From contig NZ_NWSQ01000030.1 of the NCBI RefSeq assembly GCF_002531725.1, positions 1-64,000 on the forward strand: 64,000 nt of DNA. The letters are read 5' to 3'. The DNA is from Rhizobium sp. L43 (GTDB taxonomy: Bacteria; Pseudomonadota; Alphaproteobacteria; Rhizobiales; Rhizobiaceae). The position numbers and the translations under genes are program-made. Position 1 is the stretch's first letter, and the number at the start of each line of letters is the position of its first letter. The notes beneath the pieces were generated by a model that had not been told where the DNA came from, made no database searches, and was given only the letters and a program-made list of their open reading frames with translations. This document shows, one piece after another, positions 44,453-53,118 of this stretch.

Positions 44453-45486
44453 TCGGCATTGCAGTTGTTGGATATGGGTATTGGGGCCCGAACCTGGTTC
44501 GTAACATCTCTGAAGCGGCCGGCGCAAACCTCGTTTCGGTTTGCGATCTCAATGTCGAGCGGTTGGCGGCTGTCAAAAGCCGGTATCCCGCAATAGAGAT
44601 CACCGACAATTTCGAGGAAGTTCTGCGCGATCCGAGAGTGGATGCAATCGCCATCGCAACGCCGGTCTCGACCCACTTCAAGCTCGCAATGCAGGCGATG
44701 ATGGCCGGAAAGCATGTCTTCGTCGAAAAGCCGATGGCATCGACGACTGAGGAAGCCTCGCGAATGGTCGAAGAGGCCGCGCGCCGCCGGCTCGTGCTGG
44801 CGGTGGATCATACCTTCGTCCACACCGGCGCCGTCCGCAAGATGCACGAACTGGTCGAAAGCGGCTTGGGCGACATGTATTACTACGACTCTGTTCGGGT
44901 CAATCTGGGGCTCTTCCAGCATGATGTCAGCGTCATCTGGGACCTCGCGGTGCATGATCTCTCGATCCTGGACCATGTCGTTCAGGAAAGGCCGGTGGCT
45001 GTGTCGGCGACGGGCATGAGCCATGTGCTCGGCGAGCCGGAGAACATCGCCTATCTGACGCTCTTCTTCGAAAGCAAGCTCATCGCCCACATCCACGTCA
45101 ATTGGCTGGCGCCGGTCAAGGTGCGCCGCACGCTGATCGGCGGCAGCAACAAGATGATCGTCTACGACGATCTGGAGCCCAGCGAAAAGATCAAGGTCTA
45201 TGACAAGGGCATCACGCTGAACCCGAATTCTCAGGCCTACGGCGAGAAGGTGCATCAGATGATGGTCGGCTACCGCAGCGGCGACATGTGGGCGCCCAAG
45301 CTCGATATGACCGAGGCGTTGAAACGTGAACTGGATCAGTTCGTCGACTGCATCGAGCAAAATTCGCGGCCCATTACCGACGGGCTCGCCGGGCTGCGTG
45401 TCGTTCGCACCCTTGAAGCCGCAAGCCGGTCGCTCGCCCAGCGCGGTCGGATCATCGAGCTCGAAGAGGCGAGGCGCATTGCATGA
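44449..45486 (+). CDS. Gfo/Idh/MocA sugar-nucleotide 3-dehydrogenase, WlbA/WbpB-like
   Basis: A 345-residue NAD-dependent dehydrogenase. It starts IGIAVVGYGYWGPNLVRNI, a glycine-rich Rossmann loop, and has the EKP motif (HVFVEKPMA) with the catalytic lysine. HDLSILDHVV supplies the conserved histidine. In the WlbA/WbpB group it oxidises the 3-hydroxyl of a UDP-N-acetylglucosaminuronate to feed the PLP aminotransferase. It overlaps both neighbours by ATGA. UDP-GlcNAc 6-dehydrogenase is not in the window, so the exact substrate is inferred. Confidence 0.85.
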   Translation: MIGIAVVGYGYWGPNLVRNISEAAGANLVSVCDLNVERLAAVKSRYPAIEITDNFEEVLRDPRVDAIAIATPVSTHFKLAMQAMMAGKHVFVEKPMASTTEEASRMVEEAARRRLVLAVDHTFVHTGAVRKMHELVESGLGDMYYYDSVRVNLGLFQHDVSVIWDLAVHDLSILDHVVQERPVAVSATGMSHVLGEPENIAYLTLFFESKLIAHIHVNWLAPVKVRRTLIGGSNKMIVYDDLEPSEKIKVYDKGITLNPNSQAYGEKVHQMMVGYRSGDMWAPKLDMTEALKRELDQFVDCIEQNSRPITDGLAGLRVVRTLEAASRSLAQRGRIIELEEARRIA

Positions 45487-46586
45487 TCCCGTTTCTGGAC
45501 ATCAAGGCACAATATCAATCAATCAAGGGCGAGATCGACTCCGCCGTGCTCGGCGTTCTTGCGTCGGGGCAATATGTACTGGGCGAGGAGGTGCTGCGTT
45601 TCGAGCAGGAATTCGCAGACTATTGCAACGTCAAGCATGCAATAGCCGTCAATACCGGAACGAGCGCCCTGCATCTGGCTCTCCTTGCCGCGGGCATCGG
45701 TCCCGGCGACGAAGTCATCACCGTGCCATTTACATTCGTCGCCACAGTGTCGGCGATCTGTTACAGCGGTGCACGACCGGTGTTCGTCGATGTCGAGCCC
45801 GCGACGCTGACAATGGATCCGGCCGAGCTCGAAGCAAAGATAACGCCCCGGACCAAGGCCATTATCCCCGTCCATCTCTACGGTCAGATGGCGGATATGA
45901 GTGCGATCAAGGCGATTGCCGATCACTACCGCATCCCCGTCATCGAAGACGCGTGTCAGGCGCATGGGGCACAATACCAGGGCCGGCGAGCCGGCAGCAT
46001 CGGCGTCTCCGGTTGTTTCAGCTTTTATCCGGGCAAAAATCTCGGCGCCTGCGGTGAAGGGGGCCTGGTTGTCACGAACAGCGACGAACAGGCCAAGACA
46101 ATGCGCATGCTGCGCGACTGGGGTCAGGAGCAGCGCTATCATCATCTGCTGAAGGGCTTCAACTATCGCATGGACGCCATTCAGGGCGCGATCCTGCGCG
46201 TGAAGCTCCGGCATCTGGAAGCCTGGACGGAAGCGCGTCGCGATCACGCCCGACGGTATTCGTCACTGCTCGGCGGATCACCGCATTTGAAGATACCTGT
46301 CGAAGTCGCCGACCGGCGTCACGTCTATCACGTCTATGCCGTCAGAAGCCGCGATCGCGACGGGCTTCAGCGCGCGCTCAGCGCCGAAGGCGTCCCCTCG
46401 GGATTGCACTATCCCATTCCCGTTCATCTGCAGAAGGCGCATGCCGATCTTGGTTATCAAGCCGGCGATTTCCCCGTCTCGGAAGCTGCAGCGCGGGAGG
46501 TTCTCTCGCTGCCGATCTATCCCGAGATGCCTTCGCGGCACGTCGACCAGGTGGCGGCCGCGCTGGAGTACGCCTATGTCAGCTAG
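45483..46586 (+). CDS. DegT/DnrJ/EryC1 sugar aminotransferase, WlbC/WbpE-like
   Basis: A 367-residue PLP enzyme. The PLP lysine lies in CFSFYPGKNLGACGEGG, and the N-terminal NTGTSALHLALLAAG and IEDACQAHGA motifs contact the cofactor. It should aminate the 3-keto sugar made by the preceding dehydrogenase, using glutamate. Gene order acetyltransferase-dehydrogenase-aminotransferase is that of diacetamido-uronate pathways. It ends inside the next gene (11-bp overlap). Confidence 0.9.
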   Translation: MIPFLDIKAQYQSIKGEIDSAVLGVLASGQYVLGEEVLRFEQEFADYCNVKHAIAVNTGTSALHLALLAAGIGPGDEVITVPFTFVATVSAICYSGARPVFVDVEPATLTMDPAELEAKITPRTKAIIPVHLYGQMADMSAIKAIADHYRIPVIEDACQAHGAQYQGRRAGSIGVSGCFSFYPGKNLGACGEGGLVVTNSDEQAKTMRMLRDWGQEQRYHHLLKGFNYRMDAIQGAILRVKLRHLEAWTEARRDHARRYSSLLGGSPHLKIPVEVADRRHVYHVYAVRSRDRDGLQRALSAEGVPSGLHYPIPVHLQKAHADLGYQAGDFPVSEAAAREVLSLPIYPEMPSRHVDQVAAALEYAYVS

Positions 46587-47295
46587 TGGTGGAGGGGAAG
46601 CCAGGGTCGTGCAGGCGGTCCATGGTCGCCATGAGCGGCCGGCAGATCCGGCCTACCAGGCGGGGCTCGCCGAAGAACTCCGGCAATCATACGGGCGCGC
46701 CGGCCTGATCGAGCTCTACGGCCGCTTCGCGACCGGGGACGGTGTTGTCGACAGCCTTATGCGGAAAGCCATCTGGCAAGCCATTGCGCGGAGCTGCGGC
46801 ACCGGCCTGCAGGTTGCAGGCGGTGCCGGTTTCAAACATCCGGAAACATTCGAAATCGGCAATGGCGTGTTCATCGGCGCCCAGGCCTATATCCAGGGAC
46901 GCTTCGACGGCACGTGCAAAATCGGCAACAATGTCTGGATCGGCCCGATGGCCTATTTCGACGCCCGTGACCTGGAAATCGGGGATTCCGTTGGCTGGGG
47001 CCCCGGAGCCAAGGTGCTGGGCTCGACCCACACGGCGCTGCCGGTGGATGTGCCGATCATTCGCACGGATCTTGAAATCAAGCCGGTCCGTATCGGCGCA
47101 GGCGCCGACATCGGAACGAATGCGACGATTCTTCCCGGCGTGACCATCGGGGAAGGGGCGATCGTTGGAGCCGGAGCGATCGTTGTCTCCGACGTGGCGC
47201 CCTATTCGGTTGCTGCGGGTGTGCCGGCGAAACACATACGCTGGCGCAAGGAATCCGATCCTGTGCTTGATATCTCGCGTGGAGTAAAATCATGA
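46576..47295 (+). CDS. Hexapeptide-repeat acyltransferase, WbbJ-like
   Basis: A 239-residue protein starting in the overlap with the aminotransferase gene. Residues 1-75 are a helical cap; the rest is a left-handed beta-helix with GNGVFIGAQAYIQG, IGNNVWIGP, IGAGADIGTNATILPGVTIG and the end AAGVPAKHI. It is longer than the first acetyltransferase of the operon and resembles WbbJ/NodL-like O-acetyltransferases. It could acetylate a sugar nucleotide or the glycan. The longer frame back to 46336 is an artefact. Confidence 0.8.
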   Translation: MSASGGGEARVVQAVHGRHERPADPAYQAGLAEELRQSYGRAGLIELYGRFATGDGVVDSLMRKAIWQAIARSCGTGLQVAGGAGFKHPETFEIGNGVFIGAQAYIQGRFDGTCKIGNNVWIGPMAYFDARDLEIGDSVGWGPGAKVLGSTHTALPVDVPIIRTDLEIKPVRIGAGADIGTNATILPGVTIGEGAIVGAGAIVVSDVAPYSVAAGVPAKHIRWRKESDPVLDISRGVKS

Positions 47296-48263
47296 AAAAT
47301 CAACGCGTTCTTATAACGGGCGGAGCCGGCCTGATCGGTTCGCATATCGCCGATCTCGTCGCATTGGAAAAGCCGCGCGAGATCATCGTCCTCGACAATT
47401 TCGTGCGCGGACGGCGGGACAATCTCAGCACTGCTATAGCCAGCGGCTCGGTCAACATCATCGAGGGAGATATTCGCGACAGGGCACTGCTCGCAAAAAC
47501 CTTCGAGGGCGTCGACATCGTCTTTCATCAGGCGGCCATCCGCATCACGCAATGCGCGGAAGAGCCACGGCTGGCTTTCGATGTTCTGGCCGAGGGCACG
47601 TTCAATGTTCTCGAAGCCGCCGTCAAGGCAGGCGTATCGAAGGTCGTGGCTGCCTCCTCGGCCTCCGTGCTGGGTCTGGCCGAGAGCTTCCCGACCACCG
47701 AAGCGCATCATCCCTATAACAACAGGACGATCTACGGCGCGGCCAAGACATTCAACGAGGGGCTGCTTCGCAGCTTCGCTGACATGTATGGCCTACGCTA
47801 TGTGGCATTGCGTTATTTCAACGTTTACGGGCCGCGAATGGACGTTTACGGCGCCTATACGGAAGTGCTGATCCGCTGGATGGAACGTCTGGCGGCCGGG
47901 ATGCCGCCGCTCATCTATGGGGACGGTAGCCAGACGATGGACTTCGTCGATGCACGCGACATCGCCCGCGCAAATATTCTGGCCGCGAAAAGCGATGTCA
48001 CGGATGAAGTGTTCAATGTCGCGAGCGGCCAGGAAATAAGCCTGCTGCGACTGGCGCAGATGCTGAGCAGCATCATGGGTGTCTCGCTGGAGCCGCAGCA
48101 CAAAGAGGCTCGCACGGTCAACGGCGTAACCCGTCGTCTTGCCGATATCAGCAAGGCCGAACGGCTCCTCGGCTTCAAGGCGGAGATCTCCATGGAGCAA
48201 GGGCTTCGTGATCTCGTTGCCTGGTGGCAAGGGCAGACCGACGCGGGGGGGCAGGCGGCATGA
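47292..48263 (+). CDS. NAD-dependent sugar epimerase/dehydratase (SDR)
   Basis: A 323-residue extended SDR. It has VLITGGAGLIGSHIADLVAL, FHQAAI, VAASSASVLG and IYGAAKTFNE, the last being the YxxxK motif. The C-terminal substrate domain includes GDGSQTMDFVDARDIARA. It resembles UDP-GlcNAc/glucose 4-epimerases, but the serine/threonine preceding YxxxK is in an unusual SSAS context, so epimerase or dehydratase activity remains open. It overlaps both neighbours by ATGA. Confidence 0.85.
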   Translation: MKNQRVLITGGAGLIGSHIADLVALEKPREIIVLDNFVRGRRDNLSTAIASGSVNIIEGDIRDRALLAKTFEGVDIVFHQAAIRITQCAEEPRLAFDVLAEGTFNVLEAAVKAGVSKVVAASSASVLGLAESFPTTEAHHPYNNRTIYGAAKTFNEGLLRSFADMYGLRYVALRYFNVYGPRMDVYGAYTEVLIRWMERLAAGMPPLIYGDGSQTMDFVDARDIARANILAAKSDVTDEVFNVASGQEISLLRLAQMLSSIMGVSLEPQHKEARTVNGVTRRLADISKAERLLGFKAEISMEQGLRDLVAWWQGQTDAGGQAA

Positions 48264-49489
48264 GCTCATCTCAATCCACAATTTCGGCCACAATTCCGGT
48301 CGCCAAACCCGTCCTCGGGGAGGAAGAGGCTGAGGCTGCGCGCCGCGTCATTCTGTCGGGATGGGTGACGCAGGGGCCTGAGGTCGCGGCGTTCGAGCGT
48401 GAATTCGCTGCCTTTGTGGGCGCCGCGCATGCTTGCGCCATGTCCAACTGCACGACCGCGTTGCATCTGGCCCTGAAGGCGGTCGGTGTCAGTGCCGGTG
48501 ATGAAGTCGTCACGGTCAGCCATTCTTTCATCGCAACCGCGAATGCCGTTCGCTACTGCGATGCGGTGCCCGTTTTCGTCGATATCGAGGAAGATGGTTA
48601 CAACATCGACGCCGGCCTGATCGAAAGGGCAATCACGCCTCGAACCAAGGCTATTCTCTGCGTGCATCAGCTCGGCATGCCTTGCGATCTCCGCGCCATC
48701 GTGGAGATCGGCAAGCACCATCGGATACCGGTTATCGAGGATGCGGCCTGTGCGACGGGAAGCGAAATCCTGTGGGACGGGCGTTGGGAAAAGATCGGCA
48801 AAGCGCATGGCGACATTGCCTGCTTCTCCTTCCACCCCAGGAAAGTCGTCACGACGGGCGATGGCGGCATGTTGACCACGGCCAATCCCGAATATGACCG
48901 GAAGTTCCGGCTCTGGCGCCAGCATGGCATGAGCGTCACCGATGCCGTTCGCCACGGCTCGAAACAGGTCATCTTCGAAGACTATGACGAATTGGGTTAC
49001 AATTACCGGATGACCGATCTTCAGGCGGCCGTCGGACGCGAGCAGTTGCGGCGGCTGCCGGAACTGGTTGCCCAGCGCAGGCGGCTTGCCGAGCAATATT
49101 GCGAACGTCTGTCGACGATTGCCGGGCTTTCTCTGCCGGCCGAGCCGGGCTGGGCGCGCAGCAACTGGCAGAGCTTCTGTGTGAGATTGCCGGATACCGT
49201 CGACCAGCGGGCCGTCATGCAGACCCTGCTCGACCAGGGGATCTCGACCCGGCGTGGCGTGATGAACATTCATCTGGAGGGCGCCTATTCTGCTCAGAGC
49301 TCCCACCGCGCTGCCACGAGCCTGATGCGAAGCGTATCTGCGCAGCAGCACACGATCATCCTGCCGCTTTATGCCCAGATGACGCAGGCTGATATCGTAA
49401 GGGTCGTCGAGACATTGCGCCAAGCCCTTGCTGAGGCCACCACCGGGCGCGTCGTCCGTCAGCCTGAGCAGGACGTCGTACCTGCCTGA
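48260..49489 (+). CDS. DegT/DnrJ/EryC1 sugar aminotransferase, second copy
   Basis: A 409-residue PLP aminotransferase. The PLP lysine is in CFSFHPRKVVTTGDGG, with SNCTTALHLALKAVG and IEDAACATGS as cofactor motifs. It differs clearly from the copy at 45483, so it probably aminates a different keto sugar, for example at C4 of the product of the adjacent SDR. It ends the six-gene operon and is followed by a terminator. Its last 20 residues are extra relative to typical members. Confidence 0.9.
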   Translation: MSSSQSTISATIPVAKPVLGEEEAEAARRVILSGWVTQGPEVAAFEREFAAFVGAAHACAMSNCTTALHLALKAVGVSAGDEVVTVSHSFIATANAVRYCDAVPVFVDIEEDGYNIDAGLIERAITPRTKAILCVHQLGMPCDLRAIVEIGKHHRIPVIEDAACATGSEILWDGRWEKIGKAHGDIACFSFHPRKVVTTGDGGMLTTANPEYDRKFRLWRQHGMSVTDAVRHGSKQVIFEDYDELGYNYRMTDLQAAVGREQLRRLPELVAQRRRLAEQYCERLSTIAGLSLPAEPGWARSNWQSFCVRLPDTVDQRAVMQTLLDQGISTRRGVMNIHLEGAYSAQSSHRAATSLMRSVSAQQHTIILPLYAQMTQADIVRVVETLRQALAEATTGRVVRQPEQDVVPA

Positions 49490-49528
49490 AGTGATGCCTG
49501 CACACTGCGGCATGGATACGAGATCACG

Positions 49529-49560
49529 AAGCGCGCATCATCTGATGCGCGCTTTTCTTT
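49529..49560 (+). terminator. Rho-independent terminator after the amino-sugar operon
   Basis: AAGCGCGCATCA (49529-49540) pairs with TGATGCGCGCTT (49543-49554) and is followed by TTCTTT. It closes the plus-strand operon. It lies just beyond the stop of the convergent flippase gene; no T-run exists for the other strand. Confidence 0.88.
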
Positions 49561-51070
49561 ATGCGGATTTCGCGATCCATCCTCTGACGATTGCCGGCAC
49601 GGACTCCGGTGGAAGCAGTTCGACCAGCATGCGCAGAGAGTAAAGCCCGGTCACGACCACGGCGAGGCAGCCAATCACCATCGCCGACCATGCCGGTAAG
49701 AGGAAAAAGGCCGAGACGACCATACCCGATGCAGGCAGGAAGAGAAGCGCGTGCCTGCGATTGGCGGGCGACCAGCGAAAGCCGGTGAGCCGACGCACGA
49801 TCACGTAAATCAGAATACTATGCCAGACGTAGAGGCCGAAGAACGCCATGCCGGCCCCTAGCGTGCCGAAGTTCGATACGAAGAGCCAGGCCAACCCCAC
49901 ATGCACCAGCGTCGCAGCGACCTCCGTCCAAAAGAAGATCGTCTGCGCACCCTTCGCCAGGACGATGAAACCCATCGGCCAGGCGACGATCCTGAGCATC
50001 ATCCCAAGACAGATCCAGCGCAGAAGATCCACAGCCCCATGAAACTCCGCGGAATAGAACAAACTCATCACGAGTGGCGCCAGGGTCAACGTGGCAATCA
50101 GACCAGGGCCGGCCAGCAATATGCTGATTTCCGCCTGCTCATTGACCAGCCGGTTGCACTCGGCATTGTTGTTGGCGATTGCAGTCAAGCGCGGATAGAA
50201 GTCCGTCCCCATCGCCTGCAGGATGAAACCGGCGTAAAGGCCGCCAAGCGCCCAGGCTGCCTGATACAATCCCGCCGCTACGACACCCCCTTCATTGAGC
50301 ACGATAATGCGGATGGCATAGGCCGCGCCGAAGGTCAGAAGTCCACTTGCCATGAAAGCGACACCGAGCCTGAACAGAGCTGTCGCTTCCCGGCCGAACT
50401 GGCGCGCCGACATCGCCGGTGGCTGCGTGGATATTTGTTTGCTGTACCACCAGGTGGGAAGGAGCGAGACGGCCGCGATCGCCACGAGAGAGGGTGCAAT
50501 CGCCTCTTCGCCGAACAGATAGATCAGCGGGATGCTGACGATCGTGCCGAACAGCCCTGAAAGCACATTGATGCGGGCAAGATTTGCAATGCCCCGCAAG
50601 CCCTGGATCAACGCAGCCTGTCCGGCAGCGACAAGCCGAAAGAATACGGCCAGGGAGAGCAGCACAATGCCGCCGGCATGCTGGTAGTCGCCGAAGGTGA
50701 ATTTCGAGACCGGAAACGCCAGCGCCGCAAGCAAAAGCCCGCCAAGCAACCCGAGCACCAATGAGATGCGTCTGAGCGCTGTCGCCGACCGGGCGATCTT
50801 CTCGTCGTCGCCGGCGCCCGCCGCCTCAGCGACCCGGCGCACACCGCTGCTGCTCACGCCCAGACCAGCTATCGCTTGCGCGATATCGAGGATTGCCCCG
50901 TAAAGGCCGAGAAGCCCCACGCCTTCAGGACCGAGAAGAACGGCGAGCGCCTTGTTGCGAATGATGCTCAGGGCGACATTGACCAGCGAGGAACCGCCCA
51001 TCAGCATCGTCGATTTCAGGATTTGGGTATAAGTCTGACCGCTGGGGGGGATCATGCGCAAGGTCATCAC
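49559..51070 (-). CDS. Polysaccharide flippase, Wzx/O-antigen translocase family
   Basis: A 503-residue membrane protein with about twelve to fourteen hydrophobic segments. It has a start typical of O-antigen translocases (STMLMGGSSLVNVALSIIRNKALAVLLGPEGVGLLGLY). It would flip undecaprenyl-linked repeat units to the periplasm for polymerisation by the Wzy-like protein. The frame opens with GTG at 51070 directly followed by ATG at 51067; either can be the start. It is transcribed leftward 133 bp after the export-protein gene and converges on the amino-sugar operon. Confidence 0.88.
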   Translation of the reverse strand: MMTLRMIPPSGQTYTQILKSTMLMGGSSLVNVALSIIRNKALAVLLGPEGVGLLGLYGAILDIAQAIAGLGVSSSGVRRVAEAAGAGDDEKIARSATALRRISLVLGLLGGLLLAALAFPVSKFTFGDYQHAGGIVLLSLAVFFRLVAAGQAALIQGLRGIANLARINVLSGLFGTIVSIPLIYLFGEEAIAPSLVAIAAVSLLPTWWYSKQISTQPPAMSARQFGREATALFRLGVAFMASGLLTFGAAYAIRIIVLNEGGVVAAGLYQAAWALGGLYAGFILQAMGTDFYPRLTAIANNNAECNRLVNEQAEISILLAGPGLIATLTLAPLVMSLFYSAEFHGAVDLLRWICLGMMLRIVAWPMGFIVLAKGAQTIFFWTEVAATLVHVGLAWLFVSNFGTLGAGMAFFGLYVWHSILIYVIVRRLTGFRWSPANRRHALLFLPASGMVVSAFFLLPAWSAMVIGCLAVVVTGLYSLRMLVELLPPESVPAIVRGWIAKSA

Positions 51071-51203
51071 TCAACCCTAGCTGCCAGGTGAGATTCAGGC
51101 TGGTCCATATCAAGAGCGATTTCCTTGTGGCAGGCGGCCTGAGCGCCTCGATGGCGCTCGAACCTCCGCTCCAATTTTGTTGAGAACACGCGCACGTCGC
51201 GGG

Positions 51204-52529
51204 TCACTGGCCGGCTCGATCTGCGAGCGCTTGGTTCTCGAAAGATGGGCTTGTGTCGGCCTGAGGCGTGTTATCCAAAATGTGCGGCTGAACGACTCTC
51301 ACCACATCGCCCGGTGCCAGCGTCGTCGTTTCCGAGGCTTGGAACTGATTGATTTGTCCATCGTTGCGACGGGTCACGCTAAAGGCAAGGGGGAGTTCCT
51401 CGACGAGGGTCTTGACGCCGTCATTGCTCCCCAGGTCTGCGAGGAGCAGCTTCTGTAGTGTTTCGCGCTTCAGCTTGAATTGATCGAGACTTGCCCGTTC
51501 GGACTGTGCTTCGGTTGCCACTTCGCTCCGGCGTGCGTCGTAAAGTCCCTCAAGGTTCCGCGTCGTCTCGCTGACCGCCTGCCGGCCGCGCATGACGGCG
51601 GTGAGAAGGTCGAGCTTGTCGGAGCGGTAAGTCGTCAGCAACCGTTCCAAATCCATCTGCCTTGACGAGATCGTCAGGCCTTTCTGGACCAGGGACTTGA
51701 CGCTGACCAGTTGGTCCTCGACTGATTTGATATTGTCGTCGGCGCCCGTCAGTTTCTCTTCCAACGTCGATATCTCAGTGGTCAAGAGATCGCGTAATTC
51801 CGTGAACGCCCTCGACTGCCTCTCCAACGCATTGGCGCGAGCCCGAAAGATTATCCTCTCCTCATTGTATATGCCGGCGGCAAATTTCTGATCGGCGCCG
51901 GTCATTTGATCGAAGGTAATCTCGTCGGCTCCATCCATCTCCGCCTGCAGCCGCGCCAGCCTCGCAGTGCTGCGCAGGATCGAGTGATCGATTTCGCGCA
52001 ACTCCCCTACGATCTGGATCGAATGCGTTTGCTGCTCCTCTTTAGCGCGACGCGGTCCGCCGCTCATTGCCAGGGATTGCAGGACGGTAAGTCCGGGGCG
52101 GAAACTGTACTGCCCAGGCGTGGTGACGTCTCCCACGACGTAGATCGGCGGGTATTCGAGAATTTCGATGGTGACCGCCGGCGCCTGAACCAAGCCGATT
52201 TTTTCCTGCAGACGCTTGGCTATCTCGTTTGTGAGGTCTGCGTTATCTAGATTGCCGATGGAAAGGGTTCCAAGAAACGGCAAAAGGACCGTGCCATCAT
52301 CCGATACCGTGTATTCGCCGCCAAGCGCATCCCATCGTTCATATTGGCCCCTGGATTGCATCCATTGGACGATCGTCAGGCGGATCTTCGTTTGTGGAGC
52401 CAAGGTTTGTGGAACCGGGGGCGCGCTGTCGGCGAGAGCCGGCGGCACAGCTCCGGCAAGAAATACGAGTGCTCCGATGGCAGCTGTCGCACGAAAAAAG
52501 AGGTGGAGCGTGCGGTGCGATGAATTCAT
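51204..52529 (-). CDS. Outer-membrane polysaccharide export protein, ExoF/Wza-type
   Basis: A 441-residue periplasmic/outer-membrane protein. After a signal peptide (LFFRATAAIGALVFLAG, cleavage near ALA) comes a Poly_export domain with YTVSDDGTVLLPFLGTLSIG and a SLBB-like segment PPIYVVGDVTTPGQYSFRPGL. A long coiled-coil region follows (about 200-390), as in rhizobial ExoF. No lipobox cysteine is seen, unlike E. coli Wza. The ATG at 52529 is preferred because AGGCGAG lies at a good distance; ATG at 52535 is possible. It completes the Wzx/Wzy export machinery. Confidence 0.88.
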   Translation of the reverse strand: MNSSHRTLHLFFRATAAIGALVFLAGAVPPALADSAPPVPQTLAPQTKIRLTIVQWMQSRGQYERWDALGGEYTVSDDGTVLLPFLGTLSIGNLDNADLTNEIAKRLQEKIGLVQAPAVTIEILEYPPIYVVGDVTTPGQYSFRPGLTVLQSLAMSGGPRRAKEEQQTHSIQIVGELREIDHSILRSTARLARLQAEMDGADEITFDQMTGADQKFAAGIYNEERIIFRARANALERQSRAFTELRDLLTTEISTLEEKLTGADDNIKSVEDQLVSVKSLVQKGLTISSRQMDLERLLTTYRSDKLDLLTAVMRGRQAVSETTRNLEGLYDARRSEVATEAQSERASLDQFKLKRETLQKLLLADLGSNDGVKTLVEELPLAFSVTRRNDGQINQFQASETTTLAPGDVVRVVQPHILDNTPQADTSPSFENQALADRAGQ

Positions 52530-53118
52530 GTACATATCTCGCCTGCAAACATCCTTAAACGGATGCCGGTCCAATGCCTTGACGCTGTTCGACGGCCGGA
52601 CGGCAGGTCCGAATCCGCATCGCTAGTGTGCAGTCTGGCGAAGCCTTGAGGAAGGTGGAGGCCGTTTGCTTTGCCTCATCATTATTGATGAGGTGGGGGC
52701 GGGTGCTTCATCCTATATCGAACGGAAGCATATATCCCCGCGCGGGAAAGAGGCATTATCCTGCAAAATCAAAGGTTATGCACGCAGAAATAGGCGCGCT
52801 CGCCGTGAGGGACGGCGAGCGGGTACGGAATTGGACCGACCCGTGCCCGATCGAAGATGCCGCGCTCCCAAAGGCTTTTGCCATCACCCGAACCGGTCCA
52901 GTACACGACTTTGTGACTTCGCGTGTCTCGCCCATTTCTTGGCCATGCGGCACGGCCGTTCCAAAAGGATGCAGCCGATAGAGCAAAAGGCGTAGGATAT
53001 ACTCGCTTGTTTTTCGACTATACTTCAGTGCCTCGTATGAAGCGTTTTCGTATGAAGCGATTTCGTATGAAGCGATCCTCATAGATTGACCCTGATAATC
53101 TCGCGAGAGGTACCCGCT
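52530..53118. promoter_or_regulatory. Divergent spacer before the giant-protein gene
   Basis: This nearly 600-bp spacer separates the leftward export gene from the rightward giant gene. It contains the 15-bp periodic repeats at 53033-53074 but no supported gene. A minus-strand frame at 52756-53082 is partly made of the repeat and is rejected. A GAGAGG ribosome site at 53105-53110 serves the downstream ATG. Confidence 0.55.
53033..53074. repeat. Three direct repeats TCGTATGAAGCG, 15-bp period
   Basis: TCGTATGAAGCG occurs exactly at 53033-53044, 53048-53059 and 53063-53074, separated by short T-rich links (TTT or ATT). The 15-bp spacing is not a whole number of helical turns. It sits 45 bp upstream of the giant-protein start and could be a cooperative binding site, or a slippage-prone array. 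Confidence 0.8.

Noticed and set aside
53033..53074. CRISPR-like array
   Set aside because: Units are only 12 bp with 3-bp links, far too short for CRISPR repeats and spacers, and no cas genes are present.
52756..53082. Minus-strand frame with an N-terminal ASYE repeat
   Set aside because: The repeated residues come from the 15-bp DNA repeats; no homology or ribosome site supports it.
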